Positions 11,525-22,800 of a stretch of DNA of 64,000 nt are shown in pieces (position 1 is the first letter of the stretch; the number at the start of each line of letters is the position of its first letter). The position numbers and the translations under genes were made by a program. The notes under the pieces are model-generated. The model searched no databases. It had not been told where the DNA came from and saw only the letters and a list, made by a program, of their open reading frames with translations. Source of the stretch: Limnomonas spitsbergensis (Eukaryota; Chlorophyta; Chlorophyceae; Chlamydomonadales); contig JAYJMM010000090.1 of assembly GCA_037349105.1 (NCBI GenBank), positions 1,848,001 through 1,912,000 of the forward strand, given 5' to 3'.

Positions 11525-11865
11525 GGCAAAGGCTAGAAATAAATGATTATGATAGGCTTATGCACGAATGTTGCCGTTTGTTTTCGGGGTGACGCATTAC
11601 AACAAACGTGTACAATTGGCATATATCATTTCTGCTGTTTCAAATAATTTTGGCATAGGTTTATGTCCAACCTTTGTGATTTTTTGAGCTGTTTCAGCAG
11701 TTACTTCGAGTACATTCAGGCCATAACAGAATTTTTTGAGAAACACAGGCAGTGGTCTTTTAGGTTAAAATGACGGATACCACCTTTGAAAGCAAGAGAG
11801 AGGTACAAAGGGAAAGAGCCAGTCCCCGGGGAGGTAAAACAAAGACAGCAACCTAGCCCCACAAC

Positions 11866-14800
11866 CTGAGAAAAATGCTGCACAGCTGGGAGAAATACCG
11901 CACAACTTGAAGGCACGCCTAACAGCCTGAGAAAATGCCTCACAGCCGGGAGGAAAGCCACCCAACTTGAAGGAATGCCTCACAGCCACAGAAAACGCCT
12001 CACAGCCAAGAGGAATGCCGCACAACTTGAAGGAATGCCTCACAGCCTGAGAAGATGCCTCACAGTAGGTTGGAATGCCGCACAACCTGAAGGGATGCCT
12101 CACAGCCTGAGAAAATGCTGCACAGCTGGCAGAAATGCCGCACAACCTGAAGAAATGCTGCACAGCTGGCAGAAATGCCGCACAACCTGAAGAAATGCTG
12201 CACAGCCTGAGAATATGCGTCACAGCCGGGAGGAATGCCGCACAACCTGAAGGAATGCCTTACAGCCTGAGAAAATGCCTCACAGCCGGAAAGAATGCCG
12301 CACAACTTAAAGGAATGCCTCACAGCCTAAGAAAGTGCCTCACAGCAGGTTGGAATGTCACACAACCTGAAGGAATGCCTCACAGCCTGAAAAAATGCTG
12401 CACAGACGGAAAGAATGCCGCACAACTTAAAGGAATGCCTCACAGCCTGAGAAAGTGCCTCACAGCAGGTTGGAATGCCACACAACCTGAAGTAATGCCT
12501 CACAGCCTGAGAAAATGCCGCACAGCCGGGAGGGGTGCCTCACAACCTGAAAGAATGCCGCACAATCGAGAAAATGCCGCACAGCCGGGAGGAATGTTGC
12601 ACAACCTGAAGGAATGCCGCACAGCCTGAGAAAATGCTTCACAGCCGGAAGGAATGCCGCACAACCTGCAGGAATGCCTCAAAGCCTGAGAAAATGCCTC
12701 ACTGCAGGTTGGAATGCCGCACAACCTGAAGGAAAGCATCACAATCTGAGAAAATGCTGCACAGCTGGGAGAAATGCCGCACAACCTGAAGAAATGCTGC
12801 ACAGCCTGAGAAACTTGCTGACAACCGGGAGGAACGCAGCACAACCTGAAGGAATCCATCACACCCTGAGAAAGTGCCTCACAGCCGGGAGTAATGCCAC
12901 ACAACTTGAAGGAATGCCTCACAGCCGGAGAAAATGCCGCACAGCCGGGAGGAATGCCGCACAACCTGAAGGCATGCCTCACAGCCTGAGAAAATGCCTC
13001 ACAGCCGGGGGGAATGCCGCACAACTTGAAGGAATGCCTTACAGCCAGAGAAAATGCTTCACAGCCGGAAGGAATGCCGCACAACCTGCAGGAATAGCCT
13101 CAAAGCCTGAGAAAATGCCTCACAGCAGGTTGGAATGCCACACAACCTGAAGGAATGCCTCACAGCCTGAGAAAATGCCGCACAACGGGGAGAAATGCCT
13201 CACAACCTGAAGGAATGCCGCACAGCCTGAGAAAATGCCGCACAGCGGGGAGGACTGCCGCACAACCTGAAGGATTGCTTTACATGATGAGAAAATACCT
13301 CACAGCCAGGAGGAAAACCGCACAACCTGAAGAAATGCTGCACAGCCAGAGAAGATGCCTCATAGCAGGTTGGAATGCCGCACAACCTGAAGGAATGCTT
13401 CACAGCCTGAGAAAATGCCGCACAGACGGAAGGTATGCCGCACAACCTGAAGGAATGCCGCACAGCCTGAGAAAATGTCGCACAGCCGGGTGGAATGCCG
13501 CAGAACCTGAAGAAATTCCTCAAAGCCTGAGAAATTGCCTCACAACAGGTTGGAATGCCGCACAACCTGAAGGAAAGCCTCACAGCCTGAGAAAATGCTG
13601 CACAGCTGGGAGAAATGCCGCACAACCTGAAGAAATGCTGCACAGCCTGAGAAACATGCTGACAGCCGGGAGGAACGCTGCACAACCTGAAGGAATGCCT
13701 TACTCCCTGAGAAAATGCCTCACAGCCGGGAGGAATGCCGCACAACTTGAAGGCATGCCTCACAGCCAGAGAAAATGCCTCACAGCCGGGAGGAATGCCG
13801 CACAACCTGAAGGCATGCCTCACAGCCTGAGAAAATGCCTCACAGCCGGGAGGAATGCCACCCAACTTGAAGGAATGCCTTACAGCCTGAGAAAATGCCT
13901 CACAGCCGGGAGGAATGCCGCACAACCTGAATGAATGCCTCTCAGCCTGAGAAAATGCCGCTCAGCCGGCTGGAATGCCGCACAACCTGAAGAATGCCTT
14001 ACAGCCTGAGGAAATGCTGCACATCTGGGAGAAATGCCGCACAACCTGAAGAAATGCTGCACAGCCTGAGAAACTTGCTGAAAGTGGGGAGGAATGCAGC
14101 ACAACCTGAAGGAATGCCGCACAGCCTGAGAAAATGCCGCACAGCCGGGAAGAATGCCGCACAACCTGATGGCATGCCACACAGCCTGAGAAAATGCCTC
14201 ACAGCCGCAAGGAATACTGCACAACCTGAAGAAATGCCTCACAGCCTGAGAAAATGCCTAACAGCCGGGAGGAATGCTGCACAACCTGAAGGAATGCCTC
14301 ACAGCCTGAGAAAATGCCGCACAGCTGGGAGGAATGTTGCACAACCTGAAGGAACGCCTCACAGCCAGAGACAATGCATCACACAGGTTGGAATGCCGCA
14401 CAACCTAAAGGAATGTTGCACAGCCTGAGAAAATGTCGCACAGCCGGAAAGAATGCCGCACAACCTGAAGGAATGCCGCACAGCGTGAGAAAATGCCGGA
14501 CAGCTGGGATGAATGCCGCACAACCTGAAGGAATGCTGCACAGCCTGAGAAAATGTTGCAGAGCCAGAAGGAATGCCGCACAACTTGAAGGAATGCCTCG
14601 CAGCCAGAGAAAATGCATCACACAGGTTGGTATACCGCACAACCTGAAGGAATGTTGCACAGCCTGAGAAAATGTCGCACAGCCGGGAGGAATGCCGCAC
14701 AACCTGAAGGAATGCCTCACAGCCTGAGAGAATGCCTCACAGCAGGTTGGAATGCCGCACAACCTGAAGGAATGCCTCACAGCCTGAGAAAATGCTGCAC

Positions 14801-17392
14801 AGCTTGGAGAAATGCCGCAAAACCTGAAGAAATGTAGCACAGCCTGAGAAAATGCTGCACAGCCGGGAGGAATGCCGCACAACCTGAAGGAATGCCTCAC
14901 AGCCTGAGAAAATGCCTCACATTTGGGAGGAATGCCGCACAACCTGAAGAAATGCCTTACAGCCTGAGAAAATGCCGCACAGCCGGGAAGAATGCAACAC
15001 AACCTGAAGGAATGTAGCAGCGTGAGAAAATGCCTCACAGTCGGTTGGAATGCTGCAAATCCTGAAGTAATGCCTCACAGCCTGAGAAAATGCCTCACAG
15101 CCGGGAGGAATGCCGCCCAACTTGAAGGAATGCCTCACAGCCTGAGAAAATGCCTCACAGCCGGAAGGAATGCCGCACAACCTGAAGAAATGCTGCACAG
15201 CCTGAGAAAATGCCGCACAGCCGGGTGGAATGCCGCACAACCTGAAGAAATGTAGCACAGCCTGAGAAAATGCCTCACAGCTGGGAGGAATGCCGCACAA
15301 CCTGAAGGAATGCCTGACAGTCAGAGAAAATGCATCACACAGGTTGGAATGATGCACAACCTGAAAGAATGCCTCACAGCCTGAGAAAATGCCTCACTGC
15401 AGGTTGGAATGCCGCACAACCTGAAGGAATGCCTCACAGCCTGAGAATATGCTGCACAGCTTAGGGAAATGCCGCAAAACCTGAAGAAATGCTGCACAGC
15501 CTGAGAGAATGCCGCACAGCCGGGAGGAATGCCGCACAACTTGAAGGAATGCCTCACAGCCTGAGAAAATGCCTCACAGCCGGAAGGAATGCCGCACAAC
15601 CTGAAGAAATGCTGCACAGCCTGAAAAAAAGCCGCACAGTCGGGAGGAATGCCGCAGAACCTGAAGAAATGTAGCACAGCCTGAGAAAATGCCTCACAGC
15701 TGGGAGGAAAGCCGCACAACCTGAAGGAATGCCTGACAGTCAGAGAAAATGCATCACACAGGTTGGAATGATGCACAACCTGAAGGAATGTTGCGCAGCC
15801 TGAGAAATGTCTCACAGCCGGGAGGAATGCCGCACAACCTGAAGGAATGCCGCACAGCCTGAGAAAATGCCGCACAGCTGGGAGGAATGCCGCACAACCT
15901 GAAGGAATGCCTCACACCCTGAGAAAATGCATCACACAGGTTGGAATGTTGCACAACGTGAAGGAATGTTGCACAGCCTGAGAAAATGCTGCACAGCCGG
16001 GAGGAATGCCGCACAACCTGAAGGAATGCCTCACAGCCTGAGAAAATGCCTCACAGCCGGGAGGAATGCCGCACAACCTGAAGGCATGCCTCACAGCCTG
16101 AGAAAATGCCTCACAGCCGGGAGGTATGCCACACAACTTGAAGTAATGCCTCACAGCCTGAAAGAATGCCTCACAGCCGGGAAGAATGCCGCACAACCTG
16201 AATGAATGCATCACAGCATGAGAAAATGCCACTCAGGCGGCTGGAATGCCGCACAACCTGAAGAATGCCTTACAGCCTGAGAAAATGCTGCACAGCTGTG
16301 AGAAATGCCGCACAACCTGATGAAATGCTGCACAGCCTGAGAAACTTGCTGACAGTGGGGAGGAATGCCGCACAACCTGAAGGAATGCCGCACAGCCTGA
16401 GAGAATGCCGCACAGCCGGGAGGAATGCCGCATAACCTGAAGGCATGCCACACAGCCTGAGAAAATGCCTCACAGCCGGAAGGAATGCCGCAGAACCTGA
16501 AGAAATGCTGCACAGCCTGAGAAAATGCCTAACAGCCGGGAGGAATGCCGCACAACCTGAAGAAATGTAGCACAGCCTGAGAAAATGCCTCACAGCCGGG
16601 AGGAATGCCTTACAGCCTGAGAAAATGCTGCACAGCCGGAAGGAATGCCGCACAACCTGAAGGAATGCCTCACAGCCTGAAAAAATGCCTCACAGCAGGT
16701 TGGAATGCCGCACAACCTGAAGGAATGCCGCACAGCCTGAGAATATGCCGCACAGCAGGTTGGAATGCCGCACAACCTGAAGGAATGCCTCACAGCCTGA
16801 GAAAATGCCTCACAGCCGGGCGGAATGCCGCACAACCTGAAGAAATGCTGCACAGCCTGAGAAAATGCCGCACAGCCGGGAGGAATGCCGCGCAACCTGA
16901 AGAAATGTAGCACAGCCTGAGAAAATGCCTCACATTTGGGAGGAATGCCGCACAACCTGAAGGAATGTCGCACAGCCGAAGAAAATGCCGCACAGCCGGG
17001 AGGAATGCCGCACAACTTGAAGGAATGCCTCACAGCCAGAGAAAATGCTGCACAGTTGGGAGGAATGCCGCACAACCTGAAGAAATTTTGCACAGCCTGA
17101 GAAAATGCCTCACAGTTGGGAAAAATGCCGCACAACCTGAAGAAATGCTGCACAGCCTGAGAAAATGCTGCACAGCTGGGAGAAATGCCGCACAACCTAA
17201 AGAAATGCCTCACAGCCTGAGAAAATGCCTCACAGCTGGGAGGAATGCCTCACAACCTGAAGGAATGCATCACAATCTGAGAAAATGCCTCACAACCGGG
17301 TGGACTGCCGCACAACCTGAAGATATTCTGCACAGCCTGAGAATATGCCTCACAGCCGGGAGGAATACCGCACAACCTGAAGAAATGCCTAA
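11866..17392. repeat. 60-bp minisatellite (three 20-bp subunits), ~92 copies
   Basis: The unit is made of three related 20-mers, GGAATGCCGCACAACCTGAA, GGAATGCCTCACAGCCTGAG and AAAATGCCTCACAGCCGGGA. The ancestral unit is therefore ~20 bp and the 60-bp trimer was amplified. Occasional insert variants carry ACACAGGTTGGAATG. Because 60 is a multiple of three, both strands carry open frames with a 20-residue period; these are not reported as genes. Confidence 0.95.
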
Positions 17393-17405
17393 CGTGAAAA
17401 CAGGC

Positions 17406-17707
17406 CAGCAGGTCCAGGCTGGTGCGCAAGCTGGACAGTTGGTCCATGCTGGCGTCGTAGCTTGGCAGCATGTCCAGGCTCCATACTGGAGGCAAGTAAT
17501 CTTGCCAGTACGTAGTACAAGGCCTGTGCGCAAGCTGGGCAGCAGGTCCATGCGGGCGCGGAAGCTTGACAACAGGTCTAGTCTGGCGCGCAAGCAAGGT
17601 AGCCTGCAGTCCTAGGATGGTGCGCAAGTTGGGCAGCAGGTCCATACCATGTGGTCGCGAAAGCTTGGCAGCGAGGGTAGCTTGGTAGCGAAAGCTTGGT
17701 AGCGAGG
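17406..17707. repeat. Degenerate ~30-bp tandem repeat
   Basis: Words of the type GTGCGCAAGCTGGGCAGCAG and GGTCCATGCTGG recur roughly every 30 bases directly after the 60-bp minisatellite, degrading to AAAGCTTGGTAGCGAGGG near 17700. Confidence 0.7.
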
Positions 17708-17874
17708 GCATATGACATCCGCCATTGTTAAATGCACTGAAATATGTATAAATCACGACGTTATACTTTGAAACAAGGCAAAGCCAGCGAACGCGCAAAC
17801 TGTAGGGGCGAAGACGGAAAGAGTGGGCATTCCGCTACTCGGCTACTCGGCTGTTGTTTTTCGCTGTTGAAACA

Positions 17875-17955
17875 GCGCTCAATGATACAGCACAGTTATC
17901 GACAGCGATCGCAATTTTCAACAGTAGAAATCAGTAATTGACAGCGCGCTGTCGA
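17875..17955. other. Dyad-rich stretch
   Basis: It contains a perfect 14-bp palindrome GACAGCGCGCTGTC (17940-17953) and several copies of ctgttgaaa/ttcaacag and gacagcgatcg. Function is unknown; it could be part of a degenerate mobile element. Confidence 0.35.
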
Positions 17956-18027
17956 TTTCAACAGTTCGCGAAAGTAGCCTAGGGACACAGCGGTTCTATG
18001 GGTCGGCCCCCTCTACTTCACCCCGCC

Positions 18028-18190
18028 CATGGCTTTCCACTTCACCTCATGGCGTTCCACTTCACCCCATGGCTTTCCACTTCACCTCGCTCATAGCTTT
18101 CCACTTCACCCTAGGGCTTTCCACTTCACACTAGGGCTTTCCACTTCACCCCATGGCTTTCCACTTCACCTCATGGCTTTCCACCCTCCA
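18028..18190. repeat. 20-bp tandem repeat
   Basis: About eight copies of ATGGCTTTCCACTTCACCCC, with variants such as ctagggctttccacttcaca. Confidence 0.85.
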
Positions 18191-18299
18191 AGGGCTTCCC
18201 ACATCACCCAAACGGCATGCGGAAAATTGAAGTCTTTCGAAATGGAAATCGGGCACTTCGGAAAATCAAAACAATATCGCGAACGCTTTGCAAAAGACT

Positions 18300-18535
18300 C
18301 ACGTAAGGCTACCGAAACAATTCACACCGACAGCGAAAAATAAGCGAAAGACTCACGAAATACACACGAAAGACAACCGAAAAACAATTCGCTACCGAAC
18401 TAACGTAAGGCTACCGGAACAGTGTCTTAAGTCAGCGACATAATCACGATAGGCTACCGAAAGGCTACCGAACAACATCGCTACCGAACAACAACACTGA
18501 CACTTTGCAAAAGACTGACGAAAGTCTACCGAAAA
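18300..18535. repeat. Degenerate short repeat, GGCTACCGAA / GAAAGACTCACG words
   Basis: The words ggctaccgaa, aaaagactcacg and acaattc recur irregularly over this AT-richer stretch. No gene is seen. Confidence 0.5.
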
Positions 18536-18921
18536 CAAGCGAAACTGGTAAGAGGCGATTCACACCGGCGAACTGAATGTGGCAGTTGGTCGAAGTGAAC
18601 CCACGCTATCTCGCGTTCCCAATCCGACCGCTGGAGACCGATTCACACCAGATATATTCTCCAAAGTAGCGAAATTTTATTCCTCTTACTTCCAAGATGG
18701 GACATTCTATTGATTGCCTTCCATTGCTACCTGTTGCTGTCGCGAGTCTACATCGTACCACTTTGATCGCTCGCCGTCATTGCTTGGGCCGTCCTGACTG
18801 AACTGATTGACATCTCTGAGGCACCAGGATAGCGTGGGCTTTGCACATGACGTCTGACTTCTTCATGTCGCACCATAAAGCAGTAAACGTGCCAATATGG
18901 TAAATACCGTAAACTCCGGTC

Positions 18922-18944
18922 AGGACACCTTAGAGAGGTGTCCT
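18922..18944. other. Perfect 9-bp hairpin
   Basis: AGGACACCT and AGGTGTCCT form a perfect 9-bp stem around a 5-base loop. It lies about 0.9 kb downstream of the pol stop on the retroelement sense strand. Its role is unknown. Confidence 0.4.
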
Positions 18945-19218
18945 CTACTCACAAACACGGTACATCACCGTACACTCATGCTCCTTGTACTTCAGACAAG
19001 AGTGTGTCAACAAGATAACTGTATCTGGAAGTCCCTAACTGGATATCTCTGCCTGGAAGTCTCCGTCTCGTGGGTACCGCCCCTACTACTTTACTCGCCC
19101 CCCGCTCCCCAGCGTTAAGCCCTCCAGGCATGCGCGGGGAGCCGGAAAAAAGGGGTGGTACTGAAATAAACTTCTGGAAAAATATGTACGTAGAAGCTCA
19201 AATCATCATCTGCAAATA

Positions 19219-19321
19219 TGCCTGGTTCAGGCCTTCTACAATTCTGCTTGGTTCCGGCATTCTACGAATCTGCCTGGTTCAGGCCTTCTACGAATCTGCC
19301 TGGTTCAGGCATTCTGCAATC
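19219..19321. repeat. 26-bp tandem repeat, four copies
   Basis: Copies at 19219-19244, 19245-19270, 19271-19296 and 19297-19321. The core is TGCCTGGTTCAGGCCTTCTA followed by cgaatc. It lies 0.5 kb beyond the pol stop, possibly within the retroelement's 3' region. Confidence 0.9.
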
Positions 19322-19830
19322 AGGAAAATAAAAAAAATCAACCGAGTTTCAGCTGAAGCGCAATGCGCAGAACCCTACAAACTCAAGCTGTTCAGCCCAC
19401 TACTGGCTAGCAAACAGTGAAATTTCAAAGTTATCAGGTCAAGCTAAGAACAACCGCTGCTCTCGCCCCACTGCGCCATAGCCGCCTGGTCTTTAAAGGC
19501 CACAGAAAATGTGCGCCGTAGCAGCGTGATCTGCCCCCTGCTGTGCTATAATTGCTCGAGTTGACTAATTCTCCTCGCTCATCATTTTCATAACTTATGT
19601 ACTACTGTAGCCTTGCTGCCACGGTATTTGAGAAACAAATTTTCATTAAGCTGCCGTAACTCTACTCCTGCATCTTCCGTTTTCGGTCCGCTGGCTGCCG
19701 GCCCGCTGCCTACTGGGTACTAGGACAAGCTGCACTGCGTCTGCATTTCTGCTCTGTAGGTGCCTGCCCGCTCCTTGCCAGCTACGGCGTGGGTGACGTC
19801 ACGTGCTCAGCGGCCCTGCCGCTCCGGGCT

Positions 19831-22800
19831 TCAGGTCCCGGTAAAATCCTCAAGGGCTGACTCCTCTTCCTCCCTTGCTGCTTCTTTGGCCACCTTGGCC
19901 CTTCTTGTAACTGCTCTCGGGGTGACATTGGCCTCTCCCCGGCCAGTGGTGTACGAGATGTCATACAACCCGTTCGCCATTGGTCTTGCGATGCCCCGCT
20001 CCATTTGCCTTGTTGCTGGGTTGGTGGCCATGACTTCCACCTCAGGCCTGTCCATGACGTCGGCCTCCTGGGCTGTCCTGGCAGCCGCTCTGGCCGCTGG
20101 GCTCGGTCGCCCCTGGACCTGTAAACTGCGCTCCTCTGTGGGGGGCCCTGCTACTGCAGCGGGCCCAGCTCCCTTGTCTTCCGGCGTGCAGTGTGGGCAC
20201 AACCACTCGCCCTCAGGCACCTCCTTCAGTACTGGTACCAAGCAGTCCATGTGCCAACCTGTATTGCAGGCATCACACAAAAGCATCACCTCTCCGCGAT
20301 CGGGCAGCTGGCACACCTCGCATGACAGGCTGTTATTGGGTCTGGTTCCACTGAAATCAACCACTCCCCTGAGGTTGGGCAAGTGGCATGGAGAACAATT
20401 GACTGCATTCTCTGTAACTGTTAGGCCATCTGCCCCTTCCAGCACCAAAGTTCCCGTCGCCCCCAGTGTTTTTACCCTGAGGATCTCAGGCCTGGCCTTG
20501 GGATCGAGGCTGCGTCGCTCTGACGAATACTTCACATACACGTAATCTCCCTCTGCAAAACGCCTGACCTGGGGGACATACCCTCCCCCACGAATGCGTG
20601 CATATCGCAGCTTGTCGCGGTGCTGCGCAATTTTTAGATGCTCACCCGCGACTGGCAGTGCCTCTTTGATCCTGGCCACTCTGGCCAAAAGCAGGTCTGC
20701 TGCCTCCTCTGCCGTTGCCACCTTGGCTGTGCTCCAGAGGTCCGCTCCCACTCTGGAGGGGAAGGTAGGTCTCTGTCCAAACAGCACCTCGTACGGCGCC
20801 ATGCGCGTGGCCTGCTGCGGCGAGCATCGGAAGCCAAGGGCTACCCAGGGCACCATCTTGTCCCAGGACTCGTCGCTGCTGCCCTCCTCGCAGCACTTGC
20901 GCAGGCCTGCCTTGAGGGTCTGGACAGCCCTCTCCGAAAGCCCGTCTGCCTGGGGGTGGTTGGCAGAAGTGGTGCGATGGTCAATGAAGCAGTCCAACAA
21001 CATGTCCTGAAATTCACCCTGGAACTCTGTTCCCTGGTCTGTCACCACCTCTGCGCATCCCCCGAATCGTGCAACAACATTTTGAAAGAATGCCAAGGCC
21101 GTCACATCAGACGCCTTGCTTGGAATGGGGATCAACTCCACCCATTTGGAGTAATGCTCCACACACACCATCACAAACCGATTTCCCCTGGAAGTGGTCG
21201 TGAATGGACCACACAGGTCCACCCCCCACCGGAAAAACAACCCCTCAATGGGTAGCGGGTGCAGGTTGGGCTGTATGTGATTGAACGTGGATGCCCTGGC
21301 CCTGTCACACACACCGCATTCCTGCACCGCCTTCTTGACTGCTGCTCGAAGCCCCCGCCACCAATGCTGCTGCATGACCATGAAAGCCGTGCGGTGGCTG
21401 CCGAAATGGCCCGTACCTGCATGCGCTGTCTGGATCACTGCTAGCCTGTCTTCTGGCCTGGGCACCACACAACGTCTACCATCAGGCATGAGTCTCATCA
21501 GGATTCCTCCCCTCTCTGATTCCCACTGGAATGGCGCTGCTCTGCGCTGTATTCTAGTCTGTTCTCCTAGCTCTGTTCCCTGGACATAAGTCTTTTCACG
21601 GAGAAACCTCAAGACGGGCTCATCTGCCCACACATCAACCCTAGCCGACGCACCTGCATGACAACCTGGCTGGTCCTTCTCACTCTCTATTTCCCTGGTT
21701 ACTCTGATTTCAACATGAACTTGTGCCTCAGACGCGTTCCCACCTGGTTCCTGTGCCGCGTCGGCCCAGTCTGCCGCGGCCGATTCTCCCAGGCACTGTC
21801 TGTATGACGCGGCCGCTTCCCCGCTGCCAGAGCACGCGTTGCCTGCAGTAGCAAGGGCATAGTGGCTGGACATTAAAGTCGCCCCCAGCACTGGGTCCCT
21901 GTCCTGGCCTGGCAGCTTTGCCCTGCGCGTCAATTCTGCTGGCATGATCTTAGCACACTCGAGTGCAACATTGAGCCATGCACTGAGTGCCCATGAATCC
22001 ATGCACCTGCCCAAGGCTGCCCGTCTGGCTGCCTCTGGGAAGTCTGGGCGCGGCAATGTGGACCCCACAGCGTACCCCATGGCGCGCTCACGCTCGTTTG
22101 CGTTGGGCTCCTGCAAGTCCCCCATGGGCCTGTACACCATCCCATTTTGCCCGTTCCGGAAAGCATATGATGAGGGCGTGGCCATCAAACACGGCAGCAC
22201 CTTCCTGGGTTGCCCTGTGACATTGATGCGGTACCCCCCATTGTCCGGACATGATACTACCTGGGCCTTGCTGCCCTTGTCCAGAATGTCGTCTACAATC
22301 CCCTCGTAGGATCTGGTCGACGCACGAATCACAAATTCAATATCTGCTGCGGGAGCAATATTCCCCCAATAGTTGCGGGTGCGGTGGGCGCAAGACCCCA
22401 CCTGCGCTGCGTCAAACAACGCCGGTGTCCCTAGAATCCTGCACACTTCCTGAAAAGCCTCAACACTGGCCTTCTCACTCTTCTGATTCAATTGCATTGC
22501 TACATTCTCAATCAGGTACGCTGGCGGCCTAGGTCCCTGCAGGAACTGCAGAGTACCCAACAGCTTGACTAACGGGAAGAAAGACTTGCTTCTCTCTCCC
22601 GCGAGCCCCCGCCCCTTGCCAGCTGACGAAAGGTCCTGGCACTCCCAGCCTGCTACCATGAACCACTGGCGCCCCTCCTGGGCACCCGCCTCCTTGAGGT
22701 GTTCTGCCGTAATGGCATACACATCTTGCGGCAACGCTCTGAAAGCCTTATCAAACGCTCTGACCGGAAGCAACTGGGGGAATCTCTTGTGCAACTGCAA

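Noticed and set aside
11866..17392. CRISPR-like regular repeat
   Set aside because: The 60-bp units are contiguous tandem repeats without unique spacers, in a eukaryotic context.
11765..17798. Many 60-260-codon frames on both strands with a 20-residue period
   Set aside because: Product of the 60-bp minisatellite; open on both strands simultaneously and without unique ends.
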